The notes: generated by a model not told the origin, from the sequence alone. A DNA stretch of 64,000 nt from Siphonodentalium dalli (GCA_032622095.1 CP136069.1:87440958-87504957); one strand, 5' to 3'. Positions 1-10,674 are shown, numbered from the stretch's first letter. Made by a program: numbers and translations.

Positions 1-408
1 TGAAATGCGTCGATAAAAAACACGGAATTTTTTTATAAATTACGTTGCGCATACTATGAAACGAAGAGTTTCTGCGCATACGTAAAATATTAAACGACCG
101 GGTAAGCAACAGATAAATTGCAAGTTTGTTATCAACAATAAATATTGAGTTTATAAACTCGCAACGCAGAAAAATACAACCTTTAGTTAAAACCACGTCT
201 GATAGCTCCAAGGAGGAAATTAAAACTGGCTAGATGAATTGTTAGAACGCGGGAGTTACACAGGACGCATTCATGCGTGGCTAATCCGAGCGCTGACTGA
301 CCGGAGTAGGCAATAAACGGACAATAAATTATAACCCTCCTGATAACACAAGGCCGGAGATAATAATCCAAATAGTTTTTCAGTTGAAGGGCTTTCCTTG
401 GCGGAAAA
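1..408 (-). mobile_element. End cassette of the foldback family (type Z/d end), cut by window edge
   Basis: This stretch is an inverted, diverged copy of 40574-40960. Shared blocks include the CCCTCCTGAT..ACACAAGGCCGGAGA segment and the terminal block GGCTTTCCTTGGCGGAAAAAT at its right end. The sequence before it also matches, with cognates of the region around 40800-40900 (hinge of GCAAGTTTGTTATCAACAAT). It therefore represents a further copy of the element family that forms the 35.2-45.6 kb block. Only one end is inside the window. The match is by eye and diverged, so the exact outer boundary (about 408) is approximate. Transposase is not visible in this piece. Confidence 0.6.
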
Positions 409-960
409 ATGAATTGTAAATGCAAGTTATATTTCGGCAACAATGCATCAGACACACAACATTCTTCTAAAATTAAGAAAGTTACTGATTTCTTCGGACA
501 TTCAGACATTACCGATAGCCCAAATACAGTGGTTGATTTAACATCGACGTGTGCTACACCATCTAAACCGAGCAACATACTAGTGTTCAATGCCACAAGA
601 ACGCAACAAAAAGCTGCATGTTTGCCAAAACGAACATTTCGAAATGAGTGGAAAATATCTCGCGAATGGCTATCATTCGATGGTGACAAAAATCTTATGT
701 TCTGTTCTACATGCCGTGTTGCGAACGTTGCCAACATGTTCGTATCTGGTTATAGTATCATGAACAAAGATGCTATTCAGAAACAAGAGCTAACCAAAGG
801 TGTATGTACTGTTTCAAATTTAAATATCATGCTCTGTACAATGGGAGTAACTCTATCATTCATTTCTGTCATTATTTTTACACACAATTGTATCTGCTTT
901 GTCACAAGTTTGGCATTGACCGAAAGTGCCGAGGATAACAGATTGTTTACACATCATTGA
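409..960 (+). pseudogene. TTF-type zinc-finger-like ORF remnant, probably hAT-transposase-derived
   Basis: The open frame starts at ATG 409, directly after the foldback end cassette, and runs 183 codons. Residues about 75-130 carry a pattern typical of the TTF/ZNF862-like zinc finger found at the N-terminus of hAT-derived proteins: RTFRNEWKISREWLSFD, then MFCSTC, then MFVSGY and a KDAIQKQE segment where an H-E would be usual. Residues 1-70 are low in recognisable features (KKVTDFF, Ser/Thr-rich). After about residue 130 the resemblance stops, so the frame is probably a truncated transposase or host-gene fragment. It lies antisense to the SRCR exon of the main gene. A chance ORF with a fortuitous motif is the alternative. 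Confidence 0.42.
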
Positions 961-1184
961 TAAAATAAATATATATATACAATAGGTAATTTTGCTTGTT
1001 TGGTTCGTATTCTTTGGAAAAACAAATTCAAAAGTGGCACCAAAAAATATTTGTCGGAAAAAAAGTGGCAACAGAAAGTATAGAGTGGCTCTAAAAATAA
1101 TGCAATTGGCAACAGTGTTGGCACCTGGAAATTTTGGGCCAGCGCGAACCATGATTAAACCAGGCTAAGATAACGGTTACTTAC

Positions 1185-1332
1185 ACAAATCCGAGCTGAC
1201 GACAAGCCACTTCTGAGTTTTTCTTTGTCCAACCATCGTCGCAAACAGAACCCCATGTGTTATTATAACTGATCTGCAGGAGACCTCCAAATGGTGAAGT
1301 ACCAACAAGTCTCAGTTCACCATCAGGTGTGT
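1185..1332 (-). CDS. Exon: first half of SRCR domain (most downstream exon in window)
   Basis: Minus-strand exon bounded by a TTTCAG acceptor (ends at 1332) and a GTAAGT donor (rc at 1179-1184). It enters in phase 1 and leaves in phase 2. The translation begins TPDGELRLVGT and contains WGSVCDDGW and ACRQLGF, the diagnostic blocks of the scavenger receptor cysteine-rich domain (Cys, Asp-Asp-Gly-Trp, Cys-Arg-Gln-Leu-Gly). The rest of the domain lies beyond the left edge. SRCR modules are secreted or cell-surface ligand-binding units. The split codon with the LDLa exon at 4745-4849 gives Asn and keeps the frame open. Phase 2 exit inside the domain shows the SRCR module is split, unlike the symmetric exons upstream. 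Confidence 0.9.
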
Positions 1333-1560
1333 CTGAAATCAAATTGTGATCAAAGTTATTAGTGTGGCCCATAGGGTACAGTTACATAACATAACATAAT
1401 ATAACGTCGATAGACACAGAACGAGTCGAATGACTCTTAGTTCCAGATTATATAGAAAGTTATCTTACTGCATGGCAGTCCATCCCTTCTGTATCATATT
1501 AGTATTGTGATTGTCCAATTTAGAGTTTTTAATTCTACTAGCATATGCGATTGCACAATA

Positions 1561-1772
1561 TACAGTAATGCCCTAAGTAATCGACCCATTAACCATAGCA
1601 TTATCATGGGTAACTTTTCAGGATTTAGTCGGAAATATGGCTTGTTGCCATTCATCGGAAAGCTCTCCCCAAGAGCTTTCCAATGAATGGCAACAAGCCA
1701 TATTTCCGCTAAATCCTGAAAAGTTACCCATAATTCTGCTGTGGTTAAGGGGTCAATTACTTAGGGCATAAG
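1561..1772. repeat. Family A hairpin MITE, copy 1
   Basis: Near-perfect inverted repeat of about 100-bp arms starting TACAGTAATGCCCTAA, with AGGATTTAGTCGGAAATATG and GCTTGTTGCCATTCAT in the arm and a short loop around AAAGCTCTCCCC. The right terminus is degraded (GGGCATAAGTA instead of GGGCATTACTGTA). A TA at the ends suggests a TA target duplication as in Tc1/mariner MITEs (inference). It sits in the intron between the LDLa and SRCR exons. Confidence 0.85.
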
Positions 1773-2364
1773 TAATCAGGCAGGGCATTCCAGCTTGGAA
1801 ACAACTCGGTTGCAGAAGAAGAACATCCCGATATCCATCGATGATCTCGTATATGCCAATTTCATACTGTTACCTCTTGTTCAGGTGTACTCCGCCCGCT
1901 TGAACAGTTTACTCTCGTCCACGTTGTATATTTCATTCTGGTATTTGTATTTATTACATGATCCTACCATTATTCCATTCAATAAACCAATTCAATAAAT
2001 TGTGATATTATACGTTCGTTTAATAACAGGAAATAGTGCCAGGTGACCTTTGACTTCCCGTTTGTCGTCTGTTTACATCGCGAACGCTATGTCTCAAAAT
2101 ACTATGGCTTCCAATAATTTTCCAACAAACTATAATGAATGAAGAGTTTGAAAAGTTATGTCATTAAATATATGCCATTAAATTCGCTAAAGAGTCTTTA
2201 TTTATCTGGGACTATTTCTTTACACCTGGGACTATTTCTTTACACGGGCAAACAACGCATAGTTACATGAAATGTCATCGCATGCCTTGCAGAAGCCGAT
2301 GTTAGTTTCGCGTTCCATTTGTTGATTTAAGTATGTTTTGTCGAGGTTTTGGATCATGTAATAA
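1773..2364. other. Intron stretch without recognised gene
   Basis: No domain or exon recognised. The only structure seen is a short direct duplication of CTGGGACTATTTCTTTACAC near 2206 and 2226. A 67-codon frame at 1795-1998 has no recognisable motif and is treated as chance. Confidence 0.5.
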
Positions 2365-2484
2365 ATAGAATCTACAACTCGTCCCCAGTTTATAGCGAAA
2401 TTTACAAAACTCGTCCAGTAAATTAGGTCTGGACTCGTTTTGTCAATTCCGCTATAAACTGGGAACTCGTTGTAGATCCTCTAT
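2365..2484. repeat. Small foldback repeat (about 120 bp)
   Basis: Inverted repeat: ATAGAATCTACAACTCGT and CCCAGTTTATAGCG on the left are mirrored by CGCTATAAACTGGG and ACTCGTTGTAGATCCTCTAT on the right, with ACTCGTC.. also mirrored near the loop. It looks like a tiny hairpin MITE. No target duplication was defined. Confidence 0.65.
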
Positions 2485-2525
2485 GTCTCTAGTCATGTAA
2501 TCATGAAATGGATCTTTCCACAGCT

Positions 2526-2880
2526 ACCAATCAAATAATTATTAACAGATATATTCAAACAATCCATGACTCAGCTGGTTTTTTGCTGCATTGAAATTGC
2601 TGATGCTATCTTTGTTCTGCCAAATTTGGATATCAGTGCATACTTGAATTACCATCAGCATTAAATCAGCTATTTTAAAACAATGGTTCTGTTGTCAAAT
2701 CATATGTACTTAACTTGCAATTTGTGCACAAAATTTAATATTTTGGGACACTCGTAAATTTTTCCCACATTTATTGACAAGAACAGGGTATGTTGTTGAA
2801 TGTGCAAAAAAGGATAAACACAGGCTATAAAATCAATTAACTCTTTACCCAATTTACTGGCCAAAACAAGCTGTTACATC
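2526..2880 (+). repeat. Dispersed repeat, partner of 53196-53480
   Basis: Direct-orientation diverged copy of 53196-53480: both hold TTTGCTGCATTG, a TTTGGATWTCAGTGCATAC block, a CTTTTMAAACAATG block and GTTGTCWAATCA. The family is unidentified and no coding frame is evident. Confidence 0.6.
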
Positions 2881-3792
2881 AGCCAATTTGCCAGTCAAAG
2901 CGTCCATTACGTCAGCCAATTTACCAGCCATTACCATCTGATTTTTTCACCAAGATAACACTTGTCTTTACAACACAATTACCACTTTATTATTCAAGAA
3001 CTCCACACCAAATGTGGTGTTATGACTAATGTAATAATAAAATTAATGTTTTGTAGCATTAGTGATATTTTATGCCAAATAACAATATAATCACATTTTA
3101 ACCATTTATGGTTCAGAAAGTGCATTATATTATGAGGGGCATCCAGGAGCCGCTGGCATTTTGCATTTTTTCAGTCTCAGTTTAATTACAACATAAATAT
3201 TGCATTCTAACACAAATTTATTAAAATAGATATTACATTATTAACTTTTATGTTTTTATGGAGTATTGTGCTAGATTTTGTACAATTTAATCAATATCTC
3301 ATGATAAAATCACAATAAAACAAAAACTGAGATGCAGCGGTGCTATTTCAAGTCGAAAAAATCAATGTGTACAGTCTAATATAGTTTTATTTTTTATTTA
3401 TCAACTTCATTTTCATTTCTGTTTAAATATTTATCTGACTTGTTTATGTTTGAGCTGTTACATACATGCATCCAAAATTAAAACAATCCGTATCATGATT
3501 TGATTTGATATTGAGGACAATTCAACTTCAAGACACCTGCTGTTACTTAGGATGCCGTTTCTAACTTAACCCTTCCACGACTTCCATGTGTATTGTTCTG
3601 TACACAATTGAAATATAGCACACGGTATGATATTTTAGCTCCATACTTAATACGGACATATAGAAGAGAGTGTGACATCTTGGCACCACAAACTCAGTAC
3701 AAATGTATAGCAGCAAAGAGGTTACTGTAAATCCATAAATGCATGTGAGCACTCATTACCATATACATGTATCTGAGGATCAAGTCTGCAAA
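2881..3792. other. Intron stretch, AT-rich, nothing recognised
   Basis: AT-rich sequence with short A/T runs and no exon-like frame flanked by splice sites. It contains a small duplicated phrase (CAGCCAATTTGCCAGTCA / CAGCCAATTTACCAGCCA, 2880-2940). No repeat family could be named. Confidence 0.4.
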
Positions 3793-4098
3793 TTGTAATA
3801 ATGTGATTTGTATAGCACCTATCCCCGCGAGGGCCCTGAGCACTTGTAATTACCCCAGCTGTTGAGTAATGCCGAGTATTGTGCCTGCTGCCATATTACA
3901 GGTGATTCGTGACCTTGCCCAAGGGTCACAACCTGGAGTCAGATTTGAAACAGTGTGTGGCACTTTACAGCACACACTCTGCTTAATCTGATCTAGCCAC
4001 TCTTGGGGAGACAATAGTCCACAGGCGGGCGTGAACTCACACCGGTGAATTAACACCATACAAGTCCGACACTTTACCACTGGGCTATCGAACTCCAT
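3793..4098 (-). repeat. tRNA-derived SINE
   Basis: On the minus strand, starting near 4098, the head reads GGAGTTCGATAGCCCAGTGG followed by TAAAGTGTCGGACTTGTA, a tRNA-like D-arm/box A and anticodon-arm arrangement. A degenerate box B (GAGTTCACGCCC) follows. The body carries GATCAGATTAAGCAGAGTGTG. The same head and body (AGATTAAGCGATGTGTGGCTG) occur on the plus strand at 60510-60975. The tail toward 3793 is AT-rich. This is a family assignment from the tRNA-like head; it is too degenerate to be a tRNA gene. Confidence 0.65.
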
Positions 4099-4501
4099 AT
4101 ATTGTGTCTGTCATTTGCGGAATGAGATCCCCAGAGGGTGAATTTAGTGACACTATCCTTCTGATGACCTCATTCTGCTTATGCCTCATTTTCTGGGAAC
4201 TATCTATAGTCTCAAATTAACATTGATTTTAGTTACATTTTCCCATTCTGTTCAGTTTCTATATCCCCTAATTTTCAGAAGATAAAATGCACAGTCGAGG
4301 AGATTAATGGGTGAACATCACCAACTTCAACTGGGGAACTTCAATCTGATCTTAGGTCTCCATAAACAGTTGAGGCCTAAACAGAATGAGATTCCCAGAG
4401 GGCGAATTTAGTAATGCTAGACTGCAGTGTGGGACAGCATCACTAATTTAACCCTCTGGGGACCTCATTCTGCAAAGACAAGACAAACTATTTGCAGGCT
4501 T
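4099..4501. repeat. Family B palindromic hAT-like MITE, copy 1
   Basis: Contains the family's two palindromic end blocks: GTCTGTCATTTGCGGAATGAG...CCAGAGGGTGAATTTAGTG on the left and CTCTGGGGACCTCATTCTGC...CTATTTGCAGGCTTGC on the right, with the common middle (CCCCTAATTTTCAGAAGATA, GGGGAACTTCAATCTGATC). The left end abuts the SINE. Confidence 0.75.
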
Positions 4502-4541
4502 GCTGAGGATTAACAAGATAATGAAGATGATATGTAACATC

Positions 4542-4731
4542 CTAAATAATCAACTCCTTAATCACAGCAGAATTATGGGTAATTTTTAAGGATTTAGTTG
4601 GAAATATGGCTTGTTGCCATTCATCGAAAAGCTCTCATGAATGGCAACAAGCCATATTTCCGACTAAATCCTGAAAAATTACCCATAATTCTACTGTGGT
4701 TAAGGAGTTGTTTATTTAGGGCATTACTGTA
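4542..4731. repeat. Family A hairpin MITE, copy 2
   Basis: Inverted repeat with arms CTCCTTAATCACAGCAGAAT...GGAAATATGGCTTGTTGCC and their mirror, ending GGGCATTACTGTA at 4731. The end lies only 13 nt from the LDLa exon that starts at 4745, immediately downstream of that exon's GTAAGT donor. Confidence 0.85.
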
Positions 4732-4744
4732 TGTAGTCACTTAC

Positions 4745-4849
4745 TGCAGTTGAGTTCGTCCACACCAAATGAACAGTCATCTACACCATCACATTTGAAG
4801 TTGTCTGGCCAGCATTGGTTATCACATTCAAATTGTGAGGCAGGACACA
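4745..4849 (-). CDS. Exon: LDL-receptor class A domain (third LDLa)
   Basis: 105-nt exon, phase 1-1, between a TTTTCATAG acceptor and a GTAAGT donor. It encodes one complete LDLa module: CPASQFECDN, then CWPDNFKCDGVDDC and FGVDELNC. All six cysteines are present, with the acidic calcium cage (D-G-V-D-D-C ... D-E). LDLa modules are calcium-stabilised extracellular ligand-binding units. It joins the preceding MAM exon (12482-12853) through a Val codon and the SRCR exon through Asn, so one LDLa links MAM5 to SRCR. One exon per LDLa in phase 1 is the typical shuffled form. Confidence 0.93.
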
Positions 4850-4889
4850 CTATGAAAATAATAGATATAATTTATGTTATAAGCTGACA

Positions 4890-5560
4890 TTCACATTCTA
4901 GTGATACTCGAAGTACAAGTGTGTGACTAGCTGTTATGAGAAATTTCATTGATATTCATTCCACACCCATTAGCATGAAGCACATGTATTTAAAGACATA
5001 TTATGGATTGTTCGATGCGAGAAACTGATAAGTTAGTACTCACTCAGGCGCTATGCCAAGTGTGGGAATGTAGCATTCTACTAGCATTACCTAAAATTTC
5101 AATGAAATACAACATAACGCACCATAGATATCATTGTTGGGAATTGTAAATATTTACATCTCGATTCGGGATGCTGCGATCGGTGATAAACTAACGCAAA
5201 TTATTTTGCCAACGAGAGTTATTGCATTTAATTAATATATCAGATTAACGTGTGGGTACAGTAAATTTGGATTAATATGCGTAAAAATAACTACTTTAAA
5301 CAATATTTTTTTCCGGTTCTATTTGATCACCCTACCGGAGTGTTTCACGTGTATTTAACAGAATTACAGCCATTGAATACATGAACACTACTGACTACCA
5401 CCAGTGAAATATGTGCAGTAACTACTTTGTGTTAACATAATCTCCAGGAGCGATGACGTAAATTATGTCTACTAACTGCTTCAATTGATGCCAAAAACAA
5501 TGAAGTGTTTTTTTCTACTAGACTTAAATTACAATGATGGTAGATATAGTATCAATGGAT
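4890..5560. repeat. Dispersed repeat that provides the uninterrupted version of the 35 kb locus
   Basis: Read in reverse, this segment matches the sequences flanking the 35.2-40.0 kb insertion. CACTCCGGTAGGGTGATCAAATAGAA here equals 35200-35233, and the continuation GTAGTTATTTTTACGC..AATCCAAAT matches 39985-40020 (GTAGTTATTTATACAAATAT). A second match is the block around 4990-5110 (ACATATTATGGA.., GAAACTGATAAGTTAGTA, GTAGCATTCTACTA) with 40205-40290 inverted. The family is unidentified and no coding frame was recognised. Confidence 0.6.
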
Positions 5561-5586
5561 GTTACAGTTAAGGATTGGGCAGTTAA

Positions 5587-5841
5587 CCCTTTTATGACGG
5601 GAGCTGTGCTGACACAGCATTAAAGATCCTGTGCCAGTGCATTATCTTATATATACGAGTCTCCCATATGGAGCCTCACATATATAAGAGAATTCACTAG
5701 CTTACAAGGTCACGGTAAATATTGTTAGGCTAATGCAATATCTTATATATGCAAGGGTCCCTATGGGAGACTCGCATATATAAGAGAATGCATTGACACA
5801 TAATTTTCGCAAAACTACAGGAAGCTCCAGGCATGGAAGGG
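5587..5841. mobile_element. TTAA-flanked MITE (piggyBac-like), family CCCTTTTATGACGGGAGC
   Basis: Exactly flanked by TTAA on both sides (5583-5586 and 5842-5845). Ends CCCTTTTATGACGGGAGC and GCTCCAGGCATGGAAGGG form imperfect terminal inverted repeats. The interior has repeated TATATATAAGAGAATGC-type palindromes (CTTATATATRCGAG / CTCRCATATATAAG). TTAA duplication with CCC..GGG ends is the piggyBac signature. Other copies are at 24941-25134, 27212 and 47214-47395, with interior-only pieces near 31720 and 32060. Confidence 0.75.
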
Positions 5842-5845
5842 TTAA

Positions 5846-6238
5846 GGATTGAGTTTACCTGATATATGGCTGTGGAAATAGACAGAACATAACGCACATC
5901 TTACTCAAGAATATTTTATCAAATGAGTTTAAGATGGCGAAAGGATACATTTCACAAAAGCGCTGCCCGCAACAGATTTGATAAAAGATTCTAAATTATG
6001 AGGCAAGATGTGTTTTGTATTTATTCAAAAAACATTGTGTCAGATAAGTTTAATTCATGACTGTGTAACCATTGATAATATAACTCTTTGTTGTGATTTA
6101 AGTCTTGACGAAAAGCCGGTAATTATCCCTGCATCACATGGAGTGGATCATTGACGTTATGTGCATCATCGCTCTTGGCAACAACGTCAACACAATGTAG
6201 TTCTGGCGTATATTCATCTTCTGTTATACAATAATGTG
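5846..6238. other. Intron stretch, nothing recognised
   Basis: No exon-like frame or repeat family was named in this interval between a TTAA element and a hairpin MITE. Confidence 0.4.
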
Positions 6239-6431
6239 AACAGTAATGCCCTAAATAATCGACTCCTTAACCACAGCATAATTATGGGTAATTTTTCAGG
6301 ATTTAGTCCGAAATATGGCTTGTTGCCATTCATTGGAAAGCTCTCAGTGGGAGCCATATTTCCGACTAAATCCTGAAAAATTACCCATAATTCTGCTGTG
6401 GTTAAGGAGTCGATTATTTCGGGCATTACTG
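6239..6431. repeat. Family A hairpin MITE, copy 3
   Basis: Complete copy: CAGTAATGCCCTAAATAATC at the left, arms mirrored through ATTGGAAAGCTCTCAGTGGG, and right end CGGGCATTACTGTA. The two arms are almost identical, so a transcript would fold into a long hairpin. Confidence 0.9.
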
Positions 6432-6866
6432 TATTTCACTGGCTGGTATTACGTTAAATACATGTGCTTCGTGTCAACTAGTGTGGAGTAAATAGATACA
6501 GAAACAATTTGCATCAAATTCTCAAACCTATTATTAAACTTGCACACAGTCATCTGTCGGATCCAGATTTAATCATAATAGAATCATAATTGCAAATTCT
6601 ATCACAAATATTTTAGGGTAGGGCGAACTTAGTGACTAGAGTGGTCTATATATGCACCAATACCAACTTGACTATCTTTTATTTCATTGTTTACATTCTA
6701 ACCACTTTAATATTTCAGCTAAGACTTTGAGCACATCAGGATTATCCTGACATGCATGCAATCAATTTCAAGCTTAAACTTCATGTTTTAGGTATGAAAA
6801 CTCGAAAAAACAAGGTAGAGTTAAACTAAGTTAGGTCACAAAAATTGCAACAACCATCTCATTTAA
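6432..6866. other. Intron stretch, nothing recognised
   Basis: No coding frame or repeat was recognised between the MITE and the Harbinger-like copy. Confidence 0.4.
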
Positions 6867-7980
6867 GGGAGCATCTCAAAACCTCTTTCGCATATGCAAA
6901 AATATTGTCGATAATGTCGAAAAACTTTTGACGTAAATGTGCAAAAATGAAATGTCGGAAATGACGAAAAATAATGCGATAACGTCGAAAGCGACTGGCC
7001 ATAAAAGTGCGATAACGTCGAAACCACAACAGACCAAACATTTCCGTAAAATGTCGAAACTTTCGACAACGCAAAAGTCGCGACGAAACATTGATCGATA
7101 TACGCAAAGGACGAAAAGTTGACGAAAAGTTAAAACACCGATACATTCGCGCATTTATTTTTGCCTTCTACGTAATCAGATGCCAGCTGAATTTTGACTG
7201 GCTGAATTGTGTGAAGGAAAATAAAGTTCAGCCAAAGGCCATACAAACAACTCTATGTGGTTAACACACAAGTACAACGACTTGACAGTTCGACTGTTTT
7301 TATAGCTATGAGTTCGCACAAGGCCTAATTAAGCAATAGTCAACCCATTCCAAATGTGTGAAGGGGTGACATTTAACAAAAGGCTATACAAACATATACT
7401 GACATATAATGACGTATACCGGTCCCTCACAACTATGCGTGAACTGTGCGACAGTTTTGTTGTTGTTGTTGTCGTGATGTCTTCTCAATTAGTGAACAAT
7501 GGTTTAACTCGTTGGACAAAAATAACACATTTTATATATAACATCCCAAATGAAGCGACTTGATGTCATAATATCAGTTCGATCATGGCTACGAAACAGT
7601 GATGAAATCGAATAGATCTATCGTAGCGGACATGTACGCAGTTGGGAAATTATTAGCCCAGCAGTTTACACAGGTCGACATTACGAAGAAGTTAGGGTTT
7701 TCACAACCCCAGGTATCACACATCTAACAGAAAAAAGTTGAAATCACACAGAAATTTTAAACCAGCTGCACCCACCTCAACGGGAGCTACAGCCGTCCAT
7801 CCAGCATTTGAAGCAATATGCCCGATATAGAACAAGCCCTCATCACATTGTATCAACGCCAAACATAGAGCCATACCCCCCAAGTTCATTGTTTTATAAT
7901 GGTATGTATATCATTATCCATGTTTTTATTATTCATTCAATAAAGAATCCAGAAAAACATAACACTCAACTCCTCTGCCA
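6867..7980 (+). mobile_element. Harbinger-like element, broken copy (left part)
   Basis: Starts GGGAGCATCTCAAAACCTC after TTTAA. It is an inverted copy of 55220-56339: subterminal GTCGAAA/ATAACGTCG repeats, then the GTGGTTAACACACAAGTACAACG region, then the decayed transposase-like piece (7600-7860). It is interrupted at 7981 by another element and resumes at 11050-11103 (CAGTGAATGCTACCCACAAA, GGATTGGCCTGGG), after which the match to the intact copy is lost. So its right end is deleted or replaced. Confidence 0.75.
7600..7860 (+). pseudogene. Decayed transposase-like fragment (helix-turn-helix region)
   Basis: Homologous to the minus-strand fragment at 55257-55604. It carries the ATCGAATAGATCTATCG.. 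segment, the CAGTTTACACAGGTCGACAT segment and the TTTTCACAACCCCAGGTATC segment that translates to a transposase-like HTH core (G-F-S-Q-P in one frame). Frame is not maintained: indels occur near 7690 and 7735. The short open frame at 7808-8026 covers its 3' part (ending IEPYPPSSLFYNGMY). It is not functional. Confidence 0.45.
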
Positions 7981-8004
7981 CCCTTACAGTTTTGCAGTGT
8001 TACA

Positions 8005-8220
8005 CCTCGCTGTGAGGTGTGGTTGAGGTGTGGTACATGATATGCAAATATCTGTAAAGCACACCTTAACCACACCTCATACTTCTACACCACACCTCAT
8101 CCACACCTCATAGAAATAGTAAAATATCATAGCACACCTCAAACACACCTCAGGTACAATTTTGCCACAGGCACACCACAAACACACCTCACAGGTCTGC
8201 AACACACCACATGGTATCTA
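8005..8220. repeat. CACACCTCA minisatellite, left array
   Basis: Degenerate 9-12 bp units (ACACCTCA, CACACCTCAT, plus inverted TGAGGTGTGG units at the outer side, 8007-8035). It mirrors the array at 10675-11035 at the other end of the same element, so it is a subterminal repeat of that element and not an independent satellite. Confidence 0.8.
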
Positions 8221-8230
8221 TCAAAGTTCC

Positions 8231-8469
8231 TGGTTTAATGAGGAAGCTAGCCAAGCTGAATTGTATGATCTGATAAACAAACATATAACATATGGAGCTG
8301 GCTAGGTCATGTGGTAGAATTACGCCAAAATTTATTTGAATGTGGATCCTTTGTTCAGAAGAGTGTAGCTACTCCAAACACGTACAGCTCTGTATCTCTC
8401 AAGGATTTGAAAAGATACTTCATATCAAAAGTTGTCATTAAATGGAATAAAAGGCATGTGAAACATTAA
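8231..8469 (+). pseudogene. Frameshifted unidentified coding remnant
   Basis: Two overlapping frames look protein-like. The first reads WFNEEASQAELYDLINKHIT to a stop near 8300. The second is open from 8269 and contains VVELRQNLFECGSFVQKS and SLKDLKRYFISKVVIKW before ending KRHVKH and TAA at 8467-8469. The stop codon overlaps the TTAA target of the piggyBac-like insertion that follows. It could be a piece of the transposase of the 7981-11049 element. I do not recognise the family. Confidence 0.35.
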
Positions 8470-10013
8470 CCCTTTGAACCCTGGCGCCCCACAGTGATCG
8501 ACACCCTGACCCGGGGCTCCCAGTGGTATGTCCGCTTAAATTAGACAGTGTCTAGTAGCATGGTGTTGATTATGTTCAAATTGCGACACCGGTCTGAAAC
8601 TTTACAGGTTTGTCCCCCATGGATCAGCGATCATTATAAGATCGCGCGGCAACTCCTTGGTAACGGTTGCTAGGCAACTACCCGGAATTGACTGGAAAAT
8701 GTAAATATAGCTTATAGCGTCGTAATTCAACCTCAGTGATTGCGTTTTTTGATGCAGGTACTACCCTAACGTGAAATTTGAGATATACCCGACCAGAATA
8801 GTGAACCAAATATCGCATTTAAGGGTAGCAACGGTTGCTAAGCAAATACCACAACTGATCGAATGACATAATTGCACTAACCATTCAGTGGTATGTTTTG
8901 CCTTAAATTTAGAGTGTCTAGTCGCACGGTGTTGGTTATGTTGAAAGGGGACACCTACCTGAAACTGTGCAGGCATGATATATGCATGCACGGACCACTG
9001 ATCATTGTAAGATCGGGAGACTTTGCCACCCGATCTCAACTTATAAACGGTTACTAGGCAACTACCCGAAATTTGCAGGATAAACGGATTCTAGCTTATA
9101 ACGTTGTAATTATACATCAGCGAATTGCGTTTCGATGCAACCAATATCCTAATGTGAAATTAAGATATACCTGACCATGCGCGAGTAAGTCAACTTGATA
9201 TGCGATAGACTTTTTGCTACATGTGGAACGGAGACTGATATTACAGAGACCAGAAACAACGTAATTTCCCGTAACATATTGTGGCCCCATTGTTCAAGTA
9301 AGCTGTCTAGATTGTGTCTACTGTACTAACATGTGAAACATGCAACAAAATGTCATATATAGCGCCACATTTCACTTAAACGCATTTTTTAAAATGAATT
9401 ATAGCCTGCGCCCATGCGCATATTTTCCTAGCCGTTTCTAGCGGGCAGCTAATCCATATAGACACCTTTGCCAGCGCTGACTTCAATAGGCCAATTTAAA
9501 TATATATATTAGTGGGTATGTCGTGTATAAGTACATTATAAACCATTTATTTGTCATTGCGCTAGTCTGCGCATGCGCGAATAAATCAACTTCATATGCG
9601 ATAGACCCTTCCCCATATGTAGCAGAACACTGATTAATATACGCGAGGGTAATTTAAACTGAAATTGTGTGTCTAAATTATGTCTGTTCTGTACACACAC
9701 GGGGAACACGAAATTATATGCCGTAAATATAGCGGCACAGTTCGCTTAAAATATCGTATGTTTTTGTAGATTATATGCTATGCGCATGCGCATATATTTC
9801 TACCCGATACTAGCGGTCAACCATTCCATACGCACCATGGGCGCCGCTGACATATGTGGGGGAAATTTAAATATAAATCAGTGGGTCTGACTCTCGTTAT
9901 ACTATATATAAATTTGCTACCGAATCATGTCGTCGCTGCACCGAAATATCGGTGTTACGGGATATAGTCACTGTTCGTTTGCACCTATATATCAGTGTTA
10001 CAGGTTCAAAGGG
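8470..10013. mobile_element. piggyBac-like non-autonomous element, 1.54 kb, copy 1
   Basis: Flanked by TTAA at 8466-8469 and 10014-10017. Ends are CCCTTTGAACCCTGGCGCCC and CAGGTTCAAAGGG. An inverted, otherwise collinear copy lies at 58550-60097. Internally there are two diverged repeats of a segment with GTTGCTAGGCAACTACCCG (8670 and 9045). A second internal pair holds CGCATGCGCGAATAAATCAA (9567) and the diverged GCGCGAGTAAGTCAA (9178). No intact transposase frame is present, so it must have moved in trans. Confidence 0.85.
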
Positions 10014-10674
10014 TTAATATACTCTTTGAAAGCAGGTATTATAAAGTAACATATCATATAATTTTTTCGATATATTTGATTTTTGCAACTAAATTATAGT
10101 ATATATATATAAAGATGTCTGTTAATTAATTACCATTGTGTTTGTATCAAAACAATTAAATGGACAGAGAAGTGGTGATGGTATTATCTTATAGTTGTAC
10201 AGTGTATACTACACAATAAAATATTGAAATATGGAAATTGTAAATCATAAGTATATGAATTCTTTCAGCATTATATAATTGACTGCATGAATTCTAAAAT
10301 ATAGCGGTGATCATGTCAGGCTAATATAGAATTCATTTATTATAAGCTTTGCTTTATTGAATTTTTGCTCCAACCCTAAGCCCCTATATATATGACTTGT
10401 GCTGCAGTTAACTGCATGCATGGTACCATGCAATATGTCAATTAATATTATACATATGTACATGTATATAGCAAATTCATAGGGTACTAATGATTGAACA
10501 AGACTATAAGTCACTTATAATAGTGATCTGAAGCTACTCACGGGAACACATATACCTTACTCTTCCAATAACACTAGGAACACTACTGGGGCACTGATAA
10601 AAATAATCAAAAGTCACCAGGAACATGTTCAAAATATATAGAATGAATGCATGTGGACAAGACAAAATTAGCCA
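10014..10674. other. Interior of the 7981-11049 element, nothing recognised
   Basis: AT-rich, with TATATATA runs and no coding frame I can support. It lies between the piggyBac-like insertion and the right minisatellite. Confidence 0.4.

Noticed and set aside
183-737. 184-codon minus frame at window start
   Set aside because: It is the complement of the foldback end cassette and of the zinc-finger-like ORF; no domain.
4020-4095. Possible functional tRNA gene (minus strand)
   Set aside because: Box A-like head is present, but no cloverleaf can be closed and the same head heads a longer dispersed repeat at 60.5 kb, so it is a SINE.
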